From the NCBI GenBank assembly GCA_048296855.1, contig CP182631.1: DNA of 64,000 bases; one strand, written 5' to 3'. The notes under the pieces are model-generated. The model saw only the letters and a program-made list of their open reading frames with translations, was not told where the DNA came from and made no database searches. The DNA is from Pseudocolwellia sp048296855. Lineage in GTDB: Bacteria; Pseudomonadota; Gammaproteobacteria; Enterobacterales; Alteromonadaceae. Both the position numbers and the translations under genes were made by a program. Below are positions 44,559 through 54,089 of this stretch, piece by piece. Positions within the stretch are counted from its first letter, which is position 1, and every line of letters starts with the position of its first letter.

Positions 44559-45908
44559 ATGCACTTTGCGTTACAAAGTAAAAAAGTGATTGTTCAGGGG
44601 CAAATGAAGCCTGCATGTATTGAAATTAAAAATGAATTAGTGGTTGCTATTCATAACTATGATCATCCTTTAGATTGCCAAGTGATTGATCACGGTGAAC
44701 TGGTTATTTTACCAGGATTAGTCGATTCACATGTGCATATTAACGAACCTGGTCGAACAGAGTGGGAAGGCTTTAACACCGCAACTCAAGCCGCTGCTGC
44801 AGGTGGAATAACCGCCTTAGTAGATATGCCATTAAACTGCATACCGGTAACAACCACTAAAGCGGCATTTGAAGAAAAGCTAGATGCGGTACACGACAAA
44901 CTTTGGGTTGATTGTGGCTTTTGGGGCGGTGTTATTCCCGATAACATTGATCAACTTGACGATTTATTAAATGCTGGCGTATTAGGTGTTAAATCTTTTT
45001 TAATTGATTCAGGTGTTGAAGAGTTTCCTAACGTACAAGCTGACGACATTCGCAAAGCACTGCCTATTTTAGCTAAACATAATGTGCCTTATCTTATTCA
45101 TGCAGAGCTAGATTGTGGTTCGCATCCAGATCCTATTATCGGTGATAAATACAATAGCTTTTTAGCGTCTCGCCCTAAAAAATGGGAAAACGATGCGGTT
45201 GCTTTAATGGTTGATTTAGCGAAAGAAGCTAAGCAAAACGGCCACGACTGTAAGGTGCATATTGTGCATTTGTCGTCTGATGAAGCCCTTGAAAGCATCA
45301 GCGAAGCTAAGCAAGCAGGATTACGCTTTACGGCTGAAACATGCCCGCATTATTTAACCATAGCGTCTGAAAATATTCCTGATGGCAAAACGCTATTCAA
45401 ATGTTGTCCGCCTATTCGAGAAAACACCAACCGTGAATCGTTATGGACGGCGGTAAAAGATGGTCGTATTAGCTTTATTGTGTCGGATCATTCACCTTGT
45501 ACACCTCAATTAAAGCATATTGATACAGGCGATATTGAAAAAGCATGGGGAGGTATTTCAGCCTTACAGTTTGGTTTACCTCTTATATGGACCGAAGCCA
45601 AAAACAGAGGCTTTAGTTTAGTGGACATCGCTCGTTTAATGTCGCACGAAACTGCTAAATTTGCTGGTCTTGATCATTACAAAGGTCAAATTAAAGTTGG
45701 TTACCATGCTGACTTTGCCATATTTGACGAATCAAAAATTTTCACTATTACCAATGAGATGATCAAACATAAACATAAAATAACGCCTTACGTGGGTAGA
45801 GAAGTTACCGGTGAAATTAAACAAACGTATGTGCGTGGGCAACTTGTTTATAGCGACGACAGTTTTGTAAATACACCTAAAGGGCAGGTACTACTGAAGC
45901 AAAAGTAG
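44559..45908 (+). CDS. allB: Allantoinase
   Basis: A 449-residue binuclear metal hydrolase that opens allantoin to allantoate. The amidohydrolase motifs are visible: PGLVDSHVHINEPGRTEWEG (metal histidines), GVKSFLIDSG with the lysine expected to be carboxylated, LIHAEL, CKVHIVHLSS and SDHSPCTPQ. INEPGRTEWEGF distinguishes allantoinase from dihydropyrimidinase. It follows xdhC by 9 bp and precedes the allantoicase gene. The end product continues to ureidoglycolate through the next gene. Confidence 0.95.
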   Translation: MHFALQSKKVIVQGQMKPACIEIKNELVVAIHNYDHPLDCQVIDHGELVILPGLVDSHVHINEPGRTEWEGFNTATQAAAAGGITALVDMPLNCIPVTTTKAAFEEKLDAVHDKLWVDCGFWGGVIPDNIDQLDDLLNAGVLGVKSFLIDSGVEEFPNVQADDIRKALPILAKHNVPYLIHAELDCGSHPDPIIGDKYNSFLASRPKKWENDAVALMVDLAKEAKQNGHDCKVHIVHLSSDEALESISEAKQAGLRFTAETCPHYLTIASENIPDGKTLFKCCPPIRENTNRESLWTAVKDGRISFIVSDHSPCTPQLKHIDTGDIEKAWGGISALQFGLPLIWTEAKNRGFSLVDIARLMSHETAKFAGLDHYKGQIKVGYHADFAIFDESKIFTITNEMIKHKHKITPYVGREVTGEIKQTYVRGQLVYSDDSFVNTPKGQVLLKQK

Positions 45909-45986
45909 ATACGGTTAAAGCATTTAATATAAAAGCATATTAAAAAATAGATAAACAACAAATTCAGCCATGAATTGGAGCAAATA

Positions 45987-47114
45987 ATGATCGAGAACAC
46001 ACAACAACAAAATAAACTAACAGGCGAGAGTGCCGAGTTAGCTTTAAAACTTAAAACACACTATGTAGATTTAGCAAGCGAACGTGTTGGCGGTGAAACA
46101 TTGTCGTGTAGTGACGATTTTTTTGCTGAAATGGAAAATCTACTTAAATCAGGTCGTGGCATCTTTATTGATGACAAATATACCGAGCGTGGTAAGTGGA
46201 TGGATGGCTGGGAGTCGCGCCGTAGTTATGGTCGAGACAATGGGCGTGAATTTGACTGGTGTATTATCCGTTTAGGTATTCGTGGTGTTATCAAAGGTTT
46301 TGATATTGACACAAACTACTTTAGAGGTAATGCACCACAAACCGTTTCAGTTGAGGCGTGTGTAAGTGAAGTACAACCTAATGATGATACCGTTTGGCAC
46401 ACAATTTTAGCTGAAAGTGCGGTAGAGCCACATAGCCAAAACTTATTTGAATTAACGCAAGCATCGGCTGGTGAGTTACTTGAAAAGTCATGGACTCATG
46501 TGCGATTAAATATGTTTCCTGATGGTGGCATAGCTCGTTTTCGTGTTTACGGGGAAGCTGATGTGAGCTGGGATGATTTTGTTGCAGGTGAACTTGTTGA
46601 TTTAGCTTATATTAAAAATGGCGGTAAAGCCTTACTCGTAAGCGACATGTTTTTTAGCGATAAAAATAATCTGATTATGCCTGGTCGTGGTAAAGACATG
46701 GGCGATGGTTGGGAAACTAAACGTCGTCGCGATCCAGGGCCAGATTGGTCCATTGTAAAATTAGGCCAGTCGGGTACGGTAGAAAAAGTGATTATTGATA
46801 CCTGTCATTTTAAAGGCAATTATCCAGATAGCTTTAAGCTAGAAGGTACTATTACGATGGATGATGACTTTACGCAAAACAATGCGCGCTGGGAACCTAT
46901 TATTGAGCAAACTAAACTGTACGCACATCGCGAGCACTTGTTTATCAATGAAATAATTAAACCTTCAAACATATATACCCATGTACGTTTAAGTATTTAC
47001 CCCGACGGTGGTATTTCACGTATGCGCGTATTTGGTAAAGGTTCTGAACTTGGAGCGGATCTAAATACTTTAGATGAAGCATTAGGTGGTGAATTAGGTA
47101 CAAACCATGAGTAA
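45987..47114 (+). CDS. alc: Allantoicase
   Basis: A 375-residue enzyme that splits allantoate into ureidoglycolate and urea. It consists of two similar jelly-roll halves, seen as KWMDGWESRRSYGRDNGREF with DWCIIRLGIRGVIKGFDIDT in the first and MGDGWETKRRRDPGPDWSIV with VIIDTCHFKGNYPDSF in the second. The start at 45987 has GGAG 7 nt upstream; an in-frame TTG four codons earlier overlaps that site and is rejected. The stop overlaps the uraD start by 8 bp. Using allantoicase, not allantoate amidohydrolase, means the pathway releases urea rather than ammonia. Confidence 0.95.
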   Translation: MIENTQQQNKLTGESAELALKLKTHYVDLASERVGGETLSCSDDFFAEMENLLKSGRGIFIDDKYTERGKWMDGWESRRSYGRDNGREFDWCIIRLGIRGVIKGFDIDTNYFRGNAPQTVSVEACVSEVQPNDDTVWHTILAESAVEPHSQNLFELTQASAGELLEKSWTHVRLNMFPDGGIARFRVYGEADVSWDDFVAGELVDLAYIKNGGKALLVSDMFFSDKNNLIMPGRGKDMGDGWETKRRRDPGPDWSIVKLGQSGTVEKVIIDTCHFKGNYPDSFKLEGTITMDDDFTQNNARWEPIIEQTKLYAHREHLFINEIIKPSNIYTHVRLSIYPDGGISRMRVFGKGSELGADLNTLDEALGGELGTNHE

Positions 47115-47646
47115 CTCTTTAGCAATTGATACACTAAACGCCTTACCTGAAAATGATGCAATACATGCGTTTATGCAGTGTTGCACATCGTCAAAATGGG
47201 TAGAACGAATGCTGAATTCTTTACCTGTTGCAGATAAAGACCAGCTGGTAAACCTTGCGAACGAACATTGGAAAAATTTAACCGAAAACGATTATTTAGA
47301 AGCCTTTGAAGGTCACCCTAAAATTGGTGATGTTAATTCACTTCGAGCTAAATATGCTAATACCAAAGCCTTAGCCAGTGGTGAACAGAGCGCTGTTGAT
47401 AATGCGACTGAAACAGTATTAACCCAGCTCGCGAAAGGTAATGATGATTATCAGCATAAATTTGGTTTTATTTTTATTGTTTGTGCAACAGGAAAGTCAG
47501 CTGAAGAAATGCTGACGCTATTGCAACAGCGTTTACCCAATAATAGGCAAACAGAGCTGGAAAATGCGGCAGAAGAACAACGTAAAATATTTCAAATACG
47601 AATAGACAAAATGTTAGATCACCTTAAGGAAGGTAATAATGACTAG
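47107..47646 (+). CDS. uraD: OHCU decarboxylase
   Basis: A 179-residue enzyme that decarboxylates 2-oxo-4-hydroxy-4-carboxy-5-ureidoimidazoline (OHCU) to S-allantoin. The family signature FEGHPKIGDVNSLRAKY includes the catalytic histidine, and KFGFIFIVCATGKSAEEML is the conserved C-terminal part. It overlaps alc upstream and uraH downstream by 8 bp each, which suggests tight translational coupling and equal dosage of the two late urate enzymes. Confidence 0.94.
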   Translation: MSNSLAIDTLNALPENDAIHAFMQCCTSSKWVERMLNSLPVADKDQLVNLANEHWKNLTENDYLEAFEGHPKIGDVNSLRAKYANTKALASGEQSAVDNATETVLTQLAKGNDDYQHKFGFIFIVCATGKSAEEMLTLLQQRLPNNRQTELENAAEEQRKIFQIRIDKMLDHLKEGNND

Positions 47647-48019
47647 TACAAATTCAAACCCAGTGAGTCAAGGTGTTAGCCAAATAACCACGCATGTATT
47701 AGACACTTCTCGAGGTTTACCAGCTAAAGGTCTTCCTATTACTTTGTTTCAGCAGGATAAAGACTCTGTATGGCATTCATTAGCGAATGGAGTAACCAAT
47801 GATGATGGGCGTATTGCAGGGCTATTAGATCCTACACTCGTATTGCCTGCGGGTTTATATCGTATGCATTTTGATACTAAAGCTTACTTTGATTCGATAG
47901 ATGAAAAAGGCTTTTATCCGTATGTCGATATTGTCTTTGAATTAGACGCAAGCGGTGATCATTACCACATTCCATTACTGCTCACAGCGTACGGCTATTC
48001 AACTTACCGAGGCAGTTAA
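47639..48019 (+). CDS. uraH: 5-hydroxyisourate hydrolase (transthyretin-like)
   Basis: A 126-residue homotetrameric enzyme that hydrolyses 5-hydroxyisourate, the product of urate oxidation, to OHCU. ITTHVLDTSRGLPAKGLPI carries the first catalytic histidine, HYHIPLLLTAYGYST another, and the protein ends YRGS, the diagnostic C-terminus of the family. No export signal is visible, so it is cytoplasmic. It is coupled to uraD by an 8-bp overlap and lies 3 bp before allA. Confidence 0.96.
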   Translation: MTSTNSNPVSQGVSQITTHVLDTSRGLPAKGLPITLFQQDKDSVWHSLANGVTNDDGRIAGLLDPTLVLPAGLYRMHFDTKAYFDSIDEKGFYPYVDIVFELDASGDHYHIPLLLTAYGYSTYRGS

Positions 48020-48022
48020 TCA

Positions 48023-48562
48023 ATGACCACCGATGTAATTTCAGTAAAACCTAAACCATTAACTAAACAAAGCTTTTTACCTTTTGGTGATGTGATAGAA
48101 GTTGATGAGTCAAATCAGCATTTTACGATAAACGATGGTTTTACAGAGCGTTATCACGATTTAGCTAACATTGATGTAGAAACCAATAACGGCAGAACAC
48201 TTGTTAATATATTCAGAGCAACACCATTACCTCAGCCTATTACAATCAATATGATGGAAAGGCATCCATTATCAAGCCAAGCTTTTATGCCATTAAGTCA
48301 ACAACCTTATTTGGTTGTTGTTGCTCCTGCTGGCGATTTTAATATTGATGAATTACAAGTATTTTTGGCAACAGCTAATCAAGGTGTTAATTATCACAAA
48401 GGTACTTGGCATCATTACTGTTTGGCATTAAACGAAGTGTCAGACTTTTTAGTTGTAGATCGTGGTGGTGTAGGAGATAACTGTGATGTTATTTCACTAG
48501 ATCCAATAAAAAATGATGCCGTTAAGCATTCGTTAGTTATTTCTTTAGAAAAGAACAATTAA
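48023..48562 (+). CDS. allA: Ureidoglycolate lyase
   Basis: A 179-residue cupin-fold enzyme that cleaves ureidoglycolate to glyoxylate and urea. FLPFGDVIE near the N-terminus, VNIFRATPLPQPITINMMER, HPLSSQAFMPLSQQPYLVVV and the segment VNYHKGTWHHYCLAL with its histidines are typical. It lies 3 bp after uraH, completing the path from urate to glyoxylate. Urease genes are not in the window, so the fate of the urea is unknown. Confidence 0.93.
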   Translation: MTTDVISVKPKPLTKQSFLPFGDVIEVDESNQHFTINDGFTERYHDLANIDVETNNGRTLVNIFRATPLPQPITINMMERHPLSSQAFMPLSQQPYLVVVAPAGDFNIDELQVFLATANQGVNYHKGTWHHYCLALNEVSDFLVVDRGGVGDNCDVISLDPIKNDAVKHSLVISLEKNN

Positions 48563-48571
48563 GGTAAAACC

Positions 48572-49861
48572 ATGTTAAAAGTTTATCGAGGTGAGTTATT
48601 ACATTTCTTAGCCGATCCCTCTAAAGTTAAGTTAGAAGACAGCTACGAATATTTTCCAGACGCCTTACTCATCATTAAAAATGGCTTGGTTGATACCGTA
48701 GGGCATGCTCATGATTTATTATCTACATTGCCTTTCGGTACTGAAATTATTCACTATACCGATGGTTTAATGATGCCGGGGTTTATTGATACTCATGTTC
48801 ATTACCCACAAACAGAAATGATCGCCTCTTACGGTGAGCAGTTATTAGAGTGGCTTGAAAACTACACCTTTCCCGCTGAACGACAATTTAGTGATGAAGC
48901 ACATGGTAAAAAAGTTGCTGAGTTTTTTCTTTCTCAGATGCTTGATGCAGGAACAACTACTGCTTTAGTTTTTGGCACTGTACACAAAGCTTCTGTTGAT
49001 GCCTTTTTTAGTATTGCAGAACAAAAAAACCTTCGTATGATTTGTGGCAAAGTCTTGATGGATCGTAATTGCCCAGATTATTTGTCTGATACCGCAGAGA
49101 GTGGTTACACTGATAGTAAAGCTTTAATTGAAAAATGGCATAACAGAGGTCGGCTTCAATACGCAATAACTCCACGGTTTGCACCTACGTGTTCAACAGA
49201 ACAATTGAATGAAGCAGGGCGTTTACTTAATGAATATCCTAGCGTTTATTTACATACACATTTATCTGAAAACAAAAATGAAATTGAATGGGTAAAGTCA
49301 TTATTCCCAGACAGTGAAAACTACCTAGACGTTTACGATAAAAGTAACTTACTTGGCAGGCGCAGCGTTTTTGCACACGGTGTACATTTACATGACGATG
49401 AATGTCAGCGTTTATCTGATACCGAATCAGCTATCGCATTTTGTCCAAGCTCAAACTTATTTTTAGGTAGTGGTTTATTCAATTTAAAACAAGCTGAAGA
49501 ATTTAACGTTAACGTGGGGTTAGGTTCAGACATTGGCGCAGGCACAACTTTTTCTATGTTAAGCACCTTAAACGAAGGTTACAAAACGCAGCAACTACGT
49601 GGCGATAAACTTAGCCCGTATAAATCGTTTTATCTCGCTACCTTAGGAGGTGCAATCGCATTAGATTTAGAAGGCACCATAGGTAACTTTGTAAAAGGTG
49701 CAGAAGCCGACTTTATTGTAATAGACACAAAAGCTACACCATTAATGGAAAGACGAATGCAGCATTGTAAAACACTAACAGAAGAATTGTTTATTTTAAG
49801 TATGTTAGGCGACGAACGTCACGTAATAGCAACACACATAATGGGTGAACGAGTATGTTAA
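48572..49861 (+). CDS. guaD: Guanine deaminase
   Basis: A 429-residue zinc amidohydrolase that converts guanine to xanthine, feeding the operon from nucleic acid turnover. The zinc-binding PGFIDTHVHYPQTEM, the motif TTALVFGTVHK, HTHLSENKNEIEW, VFAHGVHL and GLGSDIGAG are all at the expected positions for GuaD. It follows allA by 9 bp; its last codons lie just before the puuD ribosome-binding site. Confidence 0.95.
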   Translation: MLKVYRGELLHFLADPSKVKLEDSYEYFPDALLIIKNGLVDTVGHAHDLLSTLPFGTEIIHYTDGLMMPGFIDTHVHYPQTEMIASYGEQLLEWLENYTFPAERQFSDEAHGKKVAEFFLSQMLDAGTTTALVFGTVHKASVDAFFSIAEQKNLRMICGKVLMDRNCPDYLSDTAESGYTDSKALIEKWHNRGRLQYAITPRFAPTCSTEQLNEAGRLLNEYPSVYLHTHLSENKNEIEWVKSLFPDSENYLDVYDKSNLLGRRSVFAHGVHLHDDECQRLSDTESAIAFCPSSNLFLGSGLFNLKQAEEFNVNVGLGSDIGAGTTFSMLSTLNEGYKTQQLRGDKLSPYKSFYLATLGGAIALDLEGTIGNFVKGAEADFIVIDTKATPLMERRMQHCKTLTEELFILSMLGDERHVIATHIMGERVC

Positions 49862-49904
49862 TTTTTACACCACATGTTTTACTCTATTTAAGAGGAAATG
49901 GTTA

Positions 49905-51107
49905 ATGGATCCTTATATTACTGAATGGCTGAATTTAATTATTCGTTTCGCCCATTTAATTACAGGGATAGCGTGGATAGGCGCGTCTTTTTATTTTGTA
50001 TGGTTAGATAATCACTTACAAAATCCACCCGAGTGGAAAAAAGAAAAAGGTATCTCTGGTGATTTATGGGCCATTCATGGTGGTGGCTTTTACGAAGTGG
50101 CTAAATACAAATTAGCGCCTGAACAAATGCCAACAACATTACATTGGTTTAAATGGGAAGCCTACACTACATGGTTAACGGGATTTTTATTACTTTCATT
50201 AATGTTTTACGTAGGTGCCGATTCATACCTTATTGATAAAAATGTGGCTGATATTAACCAAACCCAAGCAATATTATTAGGTTTAGGCTCTATCGTTATA
50301 GGCGTAGGTAGTTACGAAATATTAGTAAGAACAAAGCTTAAAGATCACAGCTTAATATTAGGCGCTATTCTTATTGTTTTAGCTACCGCTTTATCTTATG
50401 GATTAACGCAAATATTTAGTGCTAGAGGCGCTTACATGCATATGGGCGCGATTATCGGCACTATTATGGCGGGTAATGTGTTTTTTGGTATTATGCCTTC
50501 ACAACGTGCTTTGGTTAAAGCGGTTGAAGAGGGTAGAAAACCTGACGCTAAATATGGGCTAAACGCCAAGTTACGTTCAACACATAATACATACGTTACG
50601 TTACCCATATTATTTATTATGATTTCTAATCATTACCCTATGACCTACAACCATAGCGCTAATTGGTTGGTACTTATGGCTATTGTGTTAATTACAGCAG
50701 CAATAAGACAATACTTTGTATTAAGACATTTTGGTAAACAAAAACCAATGATTTTTGTGGGCGCTATTGTGGCTGTTATTGCCTTAGCTTACGCGATTGC
50801 ACCTAAAAAAATGGAATTTACAGAAGAACAAAAAAGTACTCAAATATCAGATGCGACGATTACTCAAATAATTGAAAAACGTTGTTCTAGCTGTCATTCC
50901 GCATCACCCACAGATGATATTTTTAAAGTAGCTCAAGCTGGCGTCAGTTTAGATAACATTACAGCTATAAAACAGTGGTTGCCTCGTATTAAAGCGAGAG
51001 TGATAGACAGTAAAGACATGCCGTTTATGAATAAAACTCAGATGACAGATGAAGAAAGACAACAACTTGCTTTATGGATTGAGCAAAGCCAATTAATAAC
51101 ACAGTAG
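49905..51107 (+). CDS. puuD: Membrane urate hydroxylase PuuD with cytochrome c domain
   Basis: A 400-residue integral membrane protein that oxidises urate to 5-hydroxyisourate and is linked to the respiratory chain instead of using O2 as the soluble uricases do. The N-terminal urate oxidase membrane domain has about eight helices with IRFAHLITGIAWIGASFYFV near the start and AIHGGGFYEVAKYKLAPEQM. The C-terminal cytochrome c domain has haem motif CSSCHSA near residue 330. The ATG at 49905, preceded by AAGAGGAA, is chosen over an upstream extension that overlaps guaD. No other uricase gene is present in the operon. Confidence 0.94.
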   Translation: MDPYITEWLNLIIRFAHLITGIAWIGASFYFVWLDNHLQNPPEWKKEKGISGDLWAIHGGGFYEVAKYKLAPEQMPTTLHWFKWEAYTTWLTGFLLLSLMFYVGADSYLIDKNVADINQTQAILLGLGSIVIGVGSYEILVRTKLKDHSLILGAILIVLATALSYGLTQIFSARGAYMHMGAIIGTIMAGNVFFGIMPSQRALVKAVEEGRKPDAKYGLNAKLRSTHNTYVTLPILFIMISNHYPMTYNHSANWLVLMAIVLITAAIRQYFVLRHFGKQKPMIFVGAIVAVIALAYAIAPKKMEFTEEQKSTQISDATITQIIEKRCSSCHSASPTDDIFKVAQAGVSLDNITAIKQWLPRIKARVIDSKDMPFMNKTQMTDEERQQLALWIEQSQLITQ

Positions 51108-51246
51108 AAGTTGTAACGCGTTGGTTTTAATTACATATATTAAATTAAAATCAACGCAATATGTGATATGGAATCGCTTATGTTGTATATTAATTTTTCA
51201 ATAATGAAAATTATAAATATAAACGTAAAATAGAAAGGGGAGTTAA

Positions 51247-51876
51247 GTGACAGATAAAAAAGCAGTTGATGGAAGTATAAGAAAAAAGAATAAAGCCATT
51301 ATTTTAAATGCCGCTAAAAATGAATTTGTTGAACATGGTTTTCAAGGCGCATCTATTAAGCGTATTGCTGAAAGAGCAAATATTCCAAGAGCAAATATAC
51401 ATTACTATTTTGAAGACAAAACTGATATTTATAGCCAATTACTCGATAGTATTCTTGATATTTGGAACACTCATTACGATACATTAAATGCTCAAGATGA
51501 TCCTAAAACCGCGTTAACTGCTTATATTCGCTCTAAGGTTATGTATTCGAAAGAAGACCCTGATGCATCTAAAATATTTGCTAGCGAAATTATTCATGGT
51601 GCACCCGTTTTAAATACCTACCTTTCAGGCGTGTTTAAAGCATGGGTTCAAGAAAAAGTAGAAGTTATTGAGTCGTGGATCACGAGTAAACAAATAGACC
51701 CGATAAACCCATATCATCTACTGTTTCTTATTTGGGGAGCTACACAGCATTATGCTGATTTTAATGTGCAAGTTGCTGCTGCCATGGATAAAACTGAAAT
51801 ATCGTCTCAAGATTTTGACGAGGTTGTTGATTCATTAACTGCAATTATTTTAAAAGGCGTTGGTATAAGCGCTTAA
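51247..51876 (+). CDS. TetR-family regulator, RutR-like
   Basis: A 209-residue repressor-type protein. The N-terminal helix-turn-helix is GASIKRIAERANIPRANIHYYF (residues 36-57), and the C-terminal domain resembles RutR (LLFLIWGATQHYADFNVQV). RutR senses uracil or thymine and controls pyrimidine and purine genes. It starts at GTG with GGGGAG upstream and closes the purine operon after a 139-bp gap, so it probably controls it in response to a purine or urate-derived ligand. A candidate palindrome lies before xdhA. Confidence 0.88.
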   Translation: MTDKKAVDGSIRKKNKAIILNAAKNEFVEHGFQGASIKRIAERANIPRANIHYYFEDKTDIYSQLLDSILDIWNTHYDTLNAQDDPKTALTAYIRSKVMYSKEDPDASKIFASEIIHGAPVLNTYLSGVFKAWVQEKVEVIESWITSKQIDPINPYHLLFLIWGATQHYADFNVQVAAAMDKTEISSQDFDEVVDSLTAIILKGVGISA

Positions 51877-52002
51877 TATACCTTTGATACACCAGATGTT
51901 TTTGCTAAAATTTGTTTTTAAATATAATGTTAGCGCGATAAAATACGTTAGTGCAGATTAATAGCGCTAAACACATCGGTAAATATTAGGTAAATTATAA
52001 AA

Positions 52003-53034
52003 ATGGCAAAGCCTAAAAGAGCAAGGATCCAAGACGTCGCAGAAAGAGCTGGCGTATCAAACATGACAGTATCTAGGGTTCTAAATGAAGACTCTAAAGT
52101 CAGTGATGCTAAAAAAGCATTAGTACTTGATGCTGTTAAGGCTTTAAATTATCGCCCTAATGTTTCAGCAAGACGATTGGCCAGTAACAAATCATTTTTC
52201 TTAGGGTTACTTTATCTTGATACGCGTAATGCCTATGTCAGTAAATTTTTATTCCAAGCCTTAAAAAGTAGTAGAGCTAAAGGTTATCATATTGTAGCTG
52301 ATGGTATTGATGACAGCATTGAAACAGCACTTCACTCTATTCAAGAACTTATCGACGTAACTCAGGTAGACGGCGTAATACTTTTACCGCCCGTGTGTGA
52401 TATGCCAGAAGTGTTGAATTTACTACAAGCATCTAAAGTTCCTTTTGTACGTATCGCGCCAGACAGTCAACTTACCTTGTCGCCTTATATTTGTATTGAC
52501 GACTATCAAGCGGCTTTTAATATAACTGAATTATTAATTAAAAAAGGCCATACAAAAATTGGTCATATTATTGGAAATGCACCAGAAGGGGTAAGTCGTT
52601 TACGTTATCAAGGCTATTTAGATGCGTTGCGATCAAATCAAATTAACGTACCACCAGAATATATTGAACAAGGTGATTTCAGTTACGACTCAGGCGTTAT
52701 TGCTGCCAGAAAAATGCTGGCGTTAGAAGATAAACCTACAGCAATATTTACCAGTAACGATGAAATGGCAGCTGCCGCTATTTCTGTGGCGCATATTAAT
52801 GGTATTGCAGTACCTGAAGAACTTTCTATTGTAGGTTTTGATGATACGCCATTAGCGACAACAATTTCTCCTCACTTAACTACTATCAGACAACCTATCC
52901 AAGAAATGGCAGAACTTGCTATTACCATTTTAACGTCGGGTAAGTTTTCAGATTTATCTAAAGCTAATAGCCACGATTTTAGAAATGTTTTAGGTTTTGA
53001 TGTGATTGAAAGAAACTCTGTTACACAATTATAA
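52003..53034 (+). CDS. LacI-family transcriptional regulator
   Basis: A 343-residue regulator. The N-terminal headpiece has RIQDVAERAGVSNMTVSRVLN with the hinge ALNYRPNVSARRLAS, and the periplasmic-binding-protein-like sensor follows (about 60-330; TAIFTSNDEMAAAA, LSIVGFDDTPLA). Such proteins usually bind a sugar and repress sugar genes. It has no adjacent operon in its own direction; the nearest carbohydrate genes are galM, pgi and tal on the other strand beyond the repeat array, which are possible targets. Confidence 0.9.
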   Translation: MAKPKRARIQDVAERAGVSNMTVSRVLNEDSKVSDAKKALVLDAVKALNYRPNVSARRLASNKSFFLGLLYLDTRNAYVSKFLFQALKSSRAKGYHIVADGIDDSIETALHSIQELIDVTQVDGVILLPPVCDMPEVLNLLQASKVPFVRIAPDSQLTLSPYICIDDYQAAFNITELLIKKGHTKIGHIIGNAPEGVSRLRYQGYLDALRSNQINVPPEYIEQGDFSYDSGVIAARKMLALEDKPTAIFTSNDEMAAAAISVAHINGIAVPEELSIVGFDDTPLATTISPHLTTIRQPIQEMAELAITILTSGKFSDLSKANSHDFRNVLGFDVIERNSVTQL

Positions 53035-53040
53035 TAGGGC

Positions 53041-54085
53041 GTGTTGACTTTCTCTGTGGTTAAAATGTTTTAGTCTTTTATAAGTAACCGTCAGCTAATT
53101 ACGCGAATTATCCTAATTAAAAGATCAACCACAGAGTACACAGAGGGGCTTCGCCCTACACCGAGAAAAGATTAGTAAAGAAAAGGGTTTGACTTTCTCC
53201 GTGTTCTTCTCTGTGGTTAAAATGTTTTAGTCTTTTATAAGTAACCGTCAGCTAATTACGCGAATTATCCTAATTAAAAGATCAACCACAGAGTACACAG
53301 AGGGGCTTCGCCCTACACCGAGAAAAGATTAGTAAAGAAAAGGGTTTGACTTTCTCCGTGTTCTTCTCTGTGGTTAAAATGTTTTAGTCTTTTATAACTA
53401 ACTGTCAGCTAATTACGCGAATTACCCTAATTAAAAGACCAACCACAGAGTACACAGAGGGGCTTCGCCCTACACCGAGAAGACTTCTTCTTATTTTTAA
53501 TCATTCGTGAAATTAGCGTAATTCGTTGATGACGTCTTTTAAAACACAAGATCAACCACAGAGTACACAGAGAGGCTTCGCCCTACACAGAGGATTTTAA
53601 ATCATTACTTCTTATGTTTTGACCTTCTCCGTGTTCTTCTCTGTGGTTAAAATGTTTTAGTCTTTTATAAGTAACTGTCAGCTAATTACGCGAATTACCC
53701 TAATTAAAAGATCAACCACAGAGAACACCGAGGGACTACGTCCTGCACCGAGAAGACTTTTTCTTGTTTTTAATCATTCGTGAAATTAGCGTAATTCGTT
53801 GATAACGTCTTTTAAAACAAAAGATTAACCACAGAGAGCATAGAGGGACTAGGTTCTAAACCAAGGAACGATTAATAAAGAAAAGGTTTTATTGTTTTGA
53901 TCTTCTCCGTGTGTGCGAAGCACAGCTCTGTGTCCTCGGTGGTAAATTTTCTTAGAAAACCTTGTCAGCTAATTACGCGAATTACCCTAATTAAAAGACC
54001 AACCAGAGAGAGCACGAGGGGCTACATCCTTCTCCGAGAAAAGATTAAGTACATAATTTCTCGGTGCTCTCATTGGTAAATTTTT
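53041..54085. repeat. 157-bp tandem repeat array, CACAGAG family
   Basis: About six units fill the 1,055 bp between the LacI gene and galM. The first units are exactly 157 bp apart (53061, 53218, 53375) and almost identical; later units at about 53520-54060 are diverged or shuffled. Each unit has AACCACAGAG..ACACAGAGGGG, GCTTCGCCCTACACCGAGAA, CTCCGTGTTCTTCTCTGTGG and CAGCTAATTACGCGAATTA segments. Because the ends of each unit are inverted copies (AACCACAGAG / CTCTGTGGTT), units can fold. No gene is supported inside. Confidence 0.85.
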
Positions 54086-54089
54086 TAAA

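Noticed and set aside
52003..53034. LacI gene as part of the purine operon
   Set aside because: It is 126 bp beyond the TetR gene, belongs to a sugar-sensing family, and the purine operon already ends with its own RutR-like regulator.
53897..54079. Open frame of about 60 residues within the repeat array
   Set aside because: It is made of repeat sequence and has no start signal or homology that I can see.
53041..54085. CRISPR array
   Set aside because: The repeats are about 157 bp with no unique spacers of regular size and no cas genes are in the window.
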